Assembly: GCA_004556205.1 (NCBI GenBank)
Contig: SFIL01000030.1
Location: 1-19,209 of the forward strand
DNA: 19,209 nt
Direction of reading: 5' to 3'
Source: Clostridiales bacterium
GTDB lineage: Bacteria > Bacillota > Clostridia > Oscillospirales > Oscillospiraceae
Shown here: positions 14,650 to 19,209 of the stretch, piece after piece
Position numbering within the stretch: position 1 is the first letter of the stretch
Layout of the letters: every line of letters starts with the position of its first letter
Translations under genes and position numbers: made by a program
The notes under the pieces: model-generated
What the model saw: the letters and a program-made list of their open reading frames with translations, nothing else
Told to the model about the DNA's origin: nothing
Databases searched by the model: none

Positions 14650-14859
14650 ATGGACACTTTTGCGCTGATTCTAAGCATTATCGGTGCGCTCAACTGGGGG
14701 CTTGTCGGTATTTTCCGCTTCGATCTGGTCGCATGGCTGTTCGGCGGTCAGACCGCGACGGTCAGCCGCATCATCTACACGCTGGTCGGTCTTGCGGGAC
14801 TTTGGTGCATCTCTCTGCTTTTCCGCAGACACGCACTCACAAGCGCCGAGGATGCGTGA
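14650..14859 (+). CDS. DUF378 small membrane protein
   Basis: A 69-residue integral membrane protein. Two hydrophobic helices are seen, about residues 4-28 (FALILSIIGALNWGLVGIF) and 42-60 (RIIYTLVGLAGLWCISLLF), joined by FDLVAWLFGGQ. The NWGLVG, FDLVAWLFG and IYTLVGLAGLW blocks identify DUF378, whose function is unknown. The start is set by AGGAGGG 7 nt upstream; longer in-frame starts lack this and are not membrane-like. It is a single-gene unit ended by the hairpin at 14862-14901. The upstream sequence looks like a sigma-F/sigma-G promoter, suggesting production in the forespore. Confidence 0.88.
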   Translation: MDTFALILSIIGALNWGLVGIFRFDLVAWLFGGQTATVSRIIYTLVGLAGLWCISLLFRRHALTSAEDA

Positions 14860-14861
14860 TA

Positions 14862-14901
14862 CGAAAAACCGCAGTTTTCAAAAGAAAGCTGCGGTTTTTC
14901 G
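14862..14901. terminator. Bidirectional terminator between the DUF378 gene and greA
   Basis: CGAAAAACCGCAG (14862-14874) and CTGCGGTTTTTCG (14889-14901) are perfect 13-bp arms around a 14-nt loop. The arms carry A5/T5 tracts, so it works on both strands. It directly follows the DUF378 stop on the plus strand. It lies 123 bp beyond the greA stop on the minus strand, with no nearer terminator visible for greA. Confidence 0.85.
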
Positions 14902-15023
14902 TTATGTGCGGCATCTGTATTTCTGGGACGTGTCTCCGCCGGCGCAGGAATTGCCAAATGCGTACAAGCCTGCTTATCTGTACTGTCTGCCGCTCATGGC
15001 CCTGCCCTACCGTAGAAAAAAAG

Positions 15024-15530
15024 TCAATACGGCAACAGCGGCGCGGAGCCGTCGTCCTCAGCGTCTTCGATGCTTTGGATGATGACCTCATAGCTATAGT
15101 CGTCGCTGACCTTCACTGTGCGGTGTTCTCCCACGGCAGCGCCGAGAATCGCCTTGCCGAGCGGAGACTCCATGCTGATAAAGCCCTTGTCCGGCTCAAT
15201 GCGCACCGTCGAAACCACCTGTAAGATCATCGTCTCCTCGTCTTCGGGCAGATAGATTGTCACCTTATCATAAAGCTTGACCTTACCAGTATCCGCTTCG
15301 TCCTCGTCAACGATCTGCGCGGTCTTGATCATGTTTTGCAGGTAGCGCATACGGCTGTCATTGCGGCGCTGCGCCTGCTTTGCCGCCTTGTACTCATAGT
15401 TCTCGCTGAGGTCGCCGAACTCGCGGGTGCGCTTGACCTCCTCCATGATCTTCGGGCGCTGGTTGAGTCTTCTGTCCTCCAACTCCGCCTCCATCAGCGC
15501 GATGTCCTTCTTCGTCAGTTTATCGTACAT
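15024..15530 (-). CDS. greA: Transcript cleavage factor GreA
   Basis: GreA enters the secondary channel of RNA polymerase and promotes cleavage of backtracked RNA. This one has 168 residues: an N-terminal coiled coil (about 8-75) whose tip carries REFGDLSENYEY with the acidic pair Asp40 and Glu43, and a C-terminal FKBP-like domain with ISMESPLGKAILGAAVGE. It ends in an extra acidic tail (EDAEDDGSAPLLPY) beyond the usual end. An AGAGG-like SD precedes the ATG. It is last in the HAD-MFS-GDPD-greA run, 37 bp after the GDPD stop, so it may be co-transcribed. Sequence and tip residues favour GreA over GreB-like paralogues. Confidence 0.93.
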   Translation of the reverse strand: MYDKLTKKDIALMEAELEDRRLNQRPKIMEEVKRTREFGDLSENYEYKAAKQAQRRNDSRMRYLQNMIKTAQIVDEDEADTGKVKLYDKVTIYLPEDEETMILQVVSTVRIEPDKGFISMESPLGKAILGAAVGEHRTVKVSDDYSYEVIIQSIEDAEDDGSAPLLPY

Positions 15531-15567
15531 ATTTCACTGCCTCTTTTATAAAATAATTCACTCACCG

Positions 15568-16386
15568 TTATGGGCGGCAATGTTCAAAAATAAGAAGCGC
15601 GCCGTCGTCTGAAGCGGTCTTCGCCTCCTCCAAGCTGCGGATCGTCCATGAAAACTCCTGCACGCCCCAAAGCCTTTTGCACACGCGCAGAGAAAGCCGC
15701 TTGCGGTCAGCAAATTTGTAAGCCACAAAATGCGGCACGGTCAGGAAATTCATGGAAAGCTCCGTCAAAAGCAGGGCAAGCAGTAGGGAAAGCCCGTTCC
15801 GCTCCCGCAGAAAATTGCACGAAAGCTGTCCGCGCACAATCTCCGGCGTGTGCCGTTTCAGCCACAACAGCACGCGCGGATCGAAGGATTCAATACAGAA
15901 TTGCAGTGTCGGATATTCCCTTAGCATCGCGCAGACTGCTTTGCTCAGCGCGGCGTGATTGCCGCGAACGGGCTTCAACTCGATTATGAGCGGCGTTTTC
16001 CCCGCAAAAATGGGAAGGACTTCCTCTAAATAGGGGATCTTTTGTGCCGTTCCCTCCAACCGCATTTCACTCAATTCCGCAGCGGTGCAGTCGGCAATGT
16101 TCCGTTCCACACCTGCCGTGCGCATTAAGCTCTCGTCGTGCATAACGACGAGCCGTCCGTCCTTGCTCAGATGTACATCCAGCTCTGCACCGTAGCCGTT
16201 TTCCGCCGCCAAGCGGAATGCCTGCAGAGAATTCTCCGGCACGCCGTCGCCATGCAAACCGCGATGGGCATAATGATACGCCGCAAGCCCGAAAAAGCCC
16301 GCTTTTTTCCGCTTTCCGCGCAGAGAAAGCACCCAAAGCAAAAGCAATATCACAAGTGAAGAAAAAACTATAATCCCGAGCTTCAT
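15568..16386 (-). CDS. Membrane-anchored glycerophosphodiester phosphodiesterase
   Basis: A 272-residue GDPD-family enzyme that would hydrolyse glycerophosphodiesters to glycerol-3-phosphate and an alcohol. One N-terminal helix (about 4-22) anchors it, followed by basic residues, so by the positive-inside rule the catalytic domain may be cytoplasmic. Catalytic motifs are AHRGLHGDGVPENS (His and Arg of HRG, then Glu-Asn), GAELDVHLSKDG and VVMHDE, plus ELKP. I start it at the ATG at 16386, 8 nt after GAGG; a TTG at 16392 would overlap the MFS stop. It is translationally tied to the MFS gene upstream. Substrate is not readable from the sequence. Confidence 0.9.
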   Translation of the reverse strand: MKLGIIVFSSLVILLLLWVLSLRGKRKKAGFFGLAAYHYAHRGLHGDGVPENSLQAFRLAAENGYGAELDVHLSKDGRLVVMHDESLMRTAGVERNIADCTAAELSEMRLEGTAQKIPYLEEVLPIFAGKTPLIIELKPVRGNHAALSKAVCAMLREYPTLQFCIESFDPRVLLWLKRHTPEIVRGQLSCNFLRERNGLSLLLALLLTELSMNFLTVPHFVAYKFADRKRLSLRVCKRLWGVQEFSWTIRSLEEAKTASDDGALLIFEHCRP

Positions 16387-16388
16387 AC

Positions 16389-18026
16389 TCAATCCTCAAC
16401 ATCCAACGCTACCAAGCCGCGTTTGGCTGTCGGCTTGTTGTCCCCGTGCAGGACAAACAGCATCGTCACAAACGCCAGCGCGACGAACACCGCAGCGTAG
16501 GGAAACAGCACGGTCAGTCCGAGCTTGTCCATCAGGAAGCCAGACAGCAGCGGCGTGACGGTCTGCGCCGCCATGCTCGCCGTGTAATAGATGCCCGTGT
16601 ATTTGCCGACATTCCCACCCTTGCACATTTCAACGACCATCGGGAAGGAGTTGACATTGATCGTCGCCCAGCCGATGCCCGCAAGCGCAAACATACAGTT
16701 CATCAGCAGCGTCGGACTGCTCTCACGCAGGAAGCAGGCGACGGTAAACGAGGTTGTCAGCATCACGATGCCCGCAAGGATCGTTTTCTTTCTGCCGAGC
16801 TTGGAGGAAAGCATGCCGATGGGCAGATAGGAAATAATCGCCGCCGCCTGCGCAAGCATCAGGGTCAGGTTATAGTCCTTATTGAGCACGCTGCTCGCAT
16901 AGACGGAGTATTTGGAGGTCACGGCGTTATAGCCCATAAACCAAAGCACGATGGAGGCAAGCAGGAAGCACAGCGAACGTTTTTCACCCTTGCCGAGCTT
17001 ACCGTCCGTCTCTGTCTTCTCTTCTTCCTCGATGCCGTAACGCCGACTCTCCTCATGCATCTGCGCCACGAGCTTCGGCTCACGCACCTGCCAAAGAAAC
17101 AGCGCCAGCGCTGCGAGCATCACGAACGCGATGACCACGAAATAGGGTGTATACGACATCATCGAATTTTTGACCGCGCCGGTCGCGAACACCATGCCCA
17201 GGCCGAGCACCAAAATGCCGCCCGCACTGCCCATCAGATTGATCACGGCGTTCGCCTTCGAGCGCAGCGGCTTGACGGTCACATCCGGCATCAGTGCGAC
17301 CGCAGGCGAACGGAAGGTCGCCATGGAGAGCAGCAACATCAGCAGCAACGCGATAAACACAATAAGCGCCGTCGGGTTAGATGCCGTCTGATCCCACGCG
17401 TAAGCCTGCCGCGCGGGAACAACATAGTCCGTATAGTGCGGATTTGTAAATGCCTTGCCGTCGGTGTGCTTTTCGATGTCGGCGCGCTCAGCCTCGGTAA
17501 AACGGTCGGAAAGCGCATAGGGTGTGCCGTCCGCCGCCCTGACCTCGCCGTTTGTTACGGTAAGCTGTGACGGAATCGCACAGAACTCTTCCTCCGTAAA
17601 CAGCGCTGACAGGTGATATGAGCTTCCGTCCGGCGTCAGTAAATCGGCGTCAGCCTCTTGCGCATAGAGAATCTGCATAGCGGCAGGGTCGTCAATCTGC
17701 GTGACAGAGGAGATATTTTTGAGCTGCGCACCGTCTGCAAACGACAGACCGACAAAAAGAATTGCCGCAGAAATCGTACCGATCAGAATAAAGGGGGTGC
17801 GCTTGCCGCGCTTACTGTGGCAGCGGTCGGAAATCGCGCCGAACAGCGGCAGAAGGAACAGCGCCAGCACATTGTCCAGCGCCATAATACCGCCCGAGGC
17901 GGTTTGCGACAGGCCGAATTTGTTTGTCAGAACCATCGGAATCGTGTTGTCGTATGCCTGCCAAAAGGCACAGATCAGGAAAAAGGCAAACCCGACAAAA
18001 ATCGTGCGTTTGTAATCAAGCTTCAT
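16389..18026 (-). CDS. MFS sugar-type transporter with a large extracytoplasmic insert
   Basis: A 545-residue permease of the major facilitator superfamily, probably 12 helices. The segments GAISDRCHSKRGKRTPFILIG (loop 2-3, about 63-83) and FRSPAVALMPDVTVKPLRSK (about 238-257) resemble the glycoside/GPH or SLC45-like sucrose and maltose transporters. Substrate and direction are unproven. Between the third helix and the next one (residues about 100-215) lies a hydrophilic stretch of some 115 residues that ordinary members lack. It contains two related repeats (133-151 and 166-184). The gene begins 11 bp inside the end of the HAD gene and its stop nearly touches the GDPD start, so the three are one operon. 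Confidence 0.88.
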   Translation of the reverse strand: MKLDYKRTIFVGFAFFLICAFWQAYDNTIPMVLTNKFGLSQTASGGIMALDNVLALFLLPLFGAISDRCHSKRGKRTPFILIGTISAAILFVGLSFADGAQLKNISSVTQIDDPAAMQILYAQEADADLLTPDGSSYHLSALFTEEEFCAIPSQLTVTNGEVRAADGTPYALSDRFTEAERADIEKHTDGKAFTNPHYTDYVVPARQAYAWDQTASNPTALIVFIALLLMLLLSMATFRSPAVALMPDVTVKPLRSKANAVINLMGSAGGILVLGLGMVFATGAVKNSMMSYTPYFVVIAFVMLAALALFLWQVREPKLVAQMHEESRRYGIEEEEKTETDGKLGKGEKRSLCFLLASIVLWFMGYNAVTSKYSVYASSVLNKDYNLTLMLAQAAAIISYLPIGMLSSKLGRKKTILAGIVMLTTSFTVACFLRESSPTLLMNCMFALAGIGWATINVNSFPMVVEMCKGGNVGKYTGIYYTASMAAQTVTPLLSGFLMDKLGLTVLFPYAAVFVALAFVTMLFVLHGDNKPTAKRGLVALDVED

Positions 18027-18840
18027 GCATCATCTCTCCTGTTTGCAGCGCGTGCAGTACCGCGCGTATATTTTCAAAAATATGCGTAGGCTTTTCCGTG
18101 TTCTCCTCGACGTCCTGTAAGGTACTCTCCCCCGAGAGGACAAGCACCGCGTCAATGCCCGCGTGCACGGCGCAGGCAATATCCGTATACACACGGTCGC
18201 CGACGAGCATTGTCTCCTCCCTGCGGAAGCCGTATTTTTCCATCGCAAGCAGCGCCATTTCCGGCTGCGGCTTTCCGATAAAGACAGGACGGCGCTTCGT
18301 CGCGCGGTAGAGCATCTCGCACACCGAGCCGCAGTCCGGCACATAGCCGTACCATGTCGGGCAGACCCAGTCGGGGTTTGCGGCGATAAAATCCACGCCG
18401 CGGTTGAGCAAAATACAGGCATCCTCTAACTTTTGAAAGGTCAGCTCCGTATCAAAGCCGCATACAAGCGCCTCCACGTCGTCCGATCGCTCGACCGTGA
18501 TGCGAAAACCCGCGTCCGATAGCTGTTTGCGGAACGATGCTGTGCCGAAAGCATACAGCAGCTTATCCCGATAGCTATTCGCGTCAAGGTAAATGATCAG
18601 CGCATCCACCGAGGTCAGAAAATCGCTTTTCTCTGACGCAATGCCGAGGCGTGCCAGCTTTTTAATGTACGCCTCGACGCTGCGGGAGGAATTGTTAGTC
18701 AAAAAGAGGTATTTCCCGCCGATTTGGCGCACATACCGCAGAAAATCGGTCGTACCGTCAAAAAGCCGGTCGTCCAAATAGATCGTGCCGTCCATGTCAA
18801 GCAGAAACAAGCGCTTGCCCCGCAGGGGTGGGTTTTCCAT
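18016..18840 (-). CDS. HAD-superfamily phosphatase, NagD/PGPase-like (subfamily IIA)
   Basis: A 274-residue cytoplasmic phosphatase. HAD motifs in order: LFLLDMDGT (Asp15 nucleophile, Asp17), LFLTNNSSRS, the lysine in FIGKPQPEM and MLVGDRVYTDIACA. The cap domain between motifs II and III is the C2 type of the NagD, phosphoglycolate and 4-nitrophenyl phosphatase group; the true substrate is unknown. The start at 18840 has AGAGGGG 6 nt upstream. The frame stays open further upstream, but that stretch is repeat copy C, not protein. It is first in an operon with the MFS transporter (11-bp overlap), GDPD and greA. It may clear a phosphorylated product of that pathway, by inference. Confidence 0.92.
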   Translation of the reverse strand: MENPPLRGKRLFLLDMDGTIYLDDRLFDGTTDFLRYVRQIGGKYLFLTNNSSRSVEAYIKKLARLGIASEKSDFLTSVDALIIYLDANSYRDKLLYAFGTASFRKQLSDAGFRITVERSDDVEALVCGFDTELTFQKLEDACILLNRGVDFIAANPDWVCPTWYGYVPDCGSVCEMLYRATKRRPVFIGKPQPEMALLAMEKYGFRREETMLVGDRVYTDIACAVHAGIDAVLVLSGESTLQDVEENTEKPTHIFENIRAVLHALQTGEMMHEA

Positions 18841-18866
18841 CACAAACCCCTCTCTTCCGTGCTTCT

Positions 18867-19057
18867 CAAAAGGCTCTGATACTGATTCTTGATTAAATTC
18901 TTCAATCAAGAATCCCGTGTGCTGCGCACACTCGCATCGTGCTAACGCACGCTGCGCCGTCTCGTGCAGAATTCGACGCACCTTCGGTGCTATAAAAAGC
19001 TATGAAAGTTTTTATCAAATTCTAGTGAGCGTCACAGGCGATTGATTCAGAGGTTTC
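18867..19057 (+). repeat. Dispersed repeat, copy C, with a nested palindrome cluster
   Basis: The right end (19025-19057, TGAGCGTCACAGGCGATTGA then TTCAGAGGTTTC) matches the right end of copy A at about 24 of 33 positions and the same end of copy B. The left limit is set by a weak inverted match (GGCTCTGATACTGATTC, 18872-18888). Its middle differs from A and B and holds palindromes: GATTCTTGATT/AATCAAGAATC (18884-18914), then smaller hairpins at GTGTGCTGCGCACAC, CGTGCTAACGCACG and GCACCTTCGGTGC. It lies wholly between the HAD gene and its promoter. Confidence 0.55.
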
Positions 19058-19065
19058 TTTTATTT

Positions 19066-19094
19066 ATTATAGCGTATTGTATTCCGATTCGCAA
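19066..19094 (-). promoter_or_regulatory. Promoter of the HAD-MFS-GDPD-greA operon
   Basis: A perfect -10 TATAAT (19066-19071), 17-bp spacer and -35 TTGCGA (19089-19094) on the minus strand. Transcription would begin near 19059, right at the edge of repeat copy C, giving a 5' leader of about 219 nt made almost entirely of that repeat. Confidence 0.65.
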
Positions 19095-19209
19095 GCATCC
19101 GGTTTATCAATAAACACCCGTTTTGTAGGTATACAATTGATGTGAGACCAAAGGGATAGACAAAGGCGATTGAGTTCATTAGAATAAAGCTACCATACCT
19201 CAAGACTAA
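19095..19209. other. Intergenic end of the window, nothing recognised
   Basis: No gene, ribosome site or strong hairpin is seen in these last bases. The composition is more AT-rich than the coding regions. Confidence 0.4.

Noticed and set aside
18841..18981. 47-codon N-terminal extension of the HAD phosphatase
   Set aside because: It is translated repeat sequence, and a good SD directly precedes the ATG at 18840.
18867..19059. Structured HAD-operon leader as a riboswitch
   Set aside because: The structure is explained by the dispersed repeat and simple palindromes; no known riboswitch core is recognisable.
70..19150. Shared word TGATGTGAGAC near both window ends, in opposite orientation
   Set aside because: Eleven-base matches are expected many times by chance in a 19-kb window and the flanks do not align.

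Overview
The window looks like chromosomal DNA from a spore-forming, probably strictly anaerobic Firmicute of class Clostridia, perhaps Oscillospirales. That placement is inference from gene content: SpoIIR, an iscS-iscU-mnmA-iscR cluster, AddAB instead of RecBCD, IspE of the non-mevalonate pathway, and fairly GC-rich coding DNA. Almost all of the window is housekeeping. I see no phage, CRISPR array, intact transposase or recognisable new defence system.

Layout. Positions 1-745 hold no convincing gene: there is a decayed tRNA-like stretch, one copy of a short dispersed repeat and a bidirectional terminator. Positions 746-3858 (minus strand) are a tight iron-sulfur and tRNA-thiolation operon, iscS-iscU-mnmA-iscR. 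Its promoter (3915-3943) sits in a large inverted repeat that is probably the IscR operator. Positions 4104-10848 (minus) are addB-addA, the helicase-nuclease for double-strand break repair. The last codons of addA lie inside a second copy of the dispersed repeat. Positions 10849-11573 hold an XRE-type regulator on the plus strand and a candidate 34-residue small gene facing away from it, with two matching operator-like sites between them. spoIIR (11576-12187, minus) converges on the regulator with a 2-bp gap. DUF1015-ispE (13185-14426 and 12331-13188, minus) and a small DUF378 membrane protein (14650-14859, plus) follow. Positions 15024-18840 (minus) are an overlapping HAD phosphatase - MFS transporter - glycerophosphodiesterase - greA operon. 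Its promoter abuts a third copy of the dispersed repeat, which would form the mRNA leader.

How the genes work together. IscS supplies sulfur both to IscU for Fe-S clusters and to MnmA for 2-thiouridine in tRNA, while IscR probably senses cluster status and represses its own operon. AddB itself carries an Fe-S cluster, so the neighbouring units are functionally linked in a loose way. spoIIR and the DUF378 gene carry near-identical forespore-type (sigma-F/sigma-G) promoter candidates, which suggests the small membrane protein is a sporulation gene.

Most useful observations: a three-copy miniature repeat family with terminal inverted repeats; its insertion into the 3' end of addA, rewriting the AddA C-terminus; loss of the Walker A motif in AddB; the matching forespore promoters; and the twin-operator small gene next to the XRE regulator. 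All comparisons were made by eye, without alignment or database searches.
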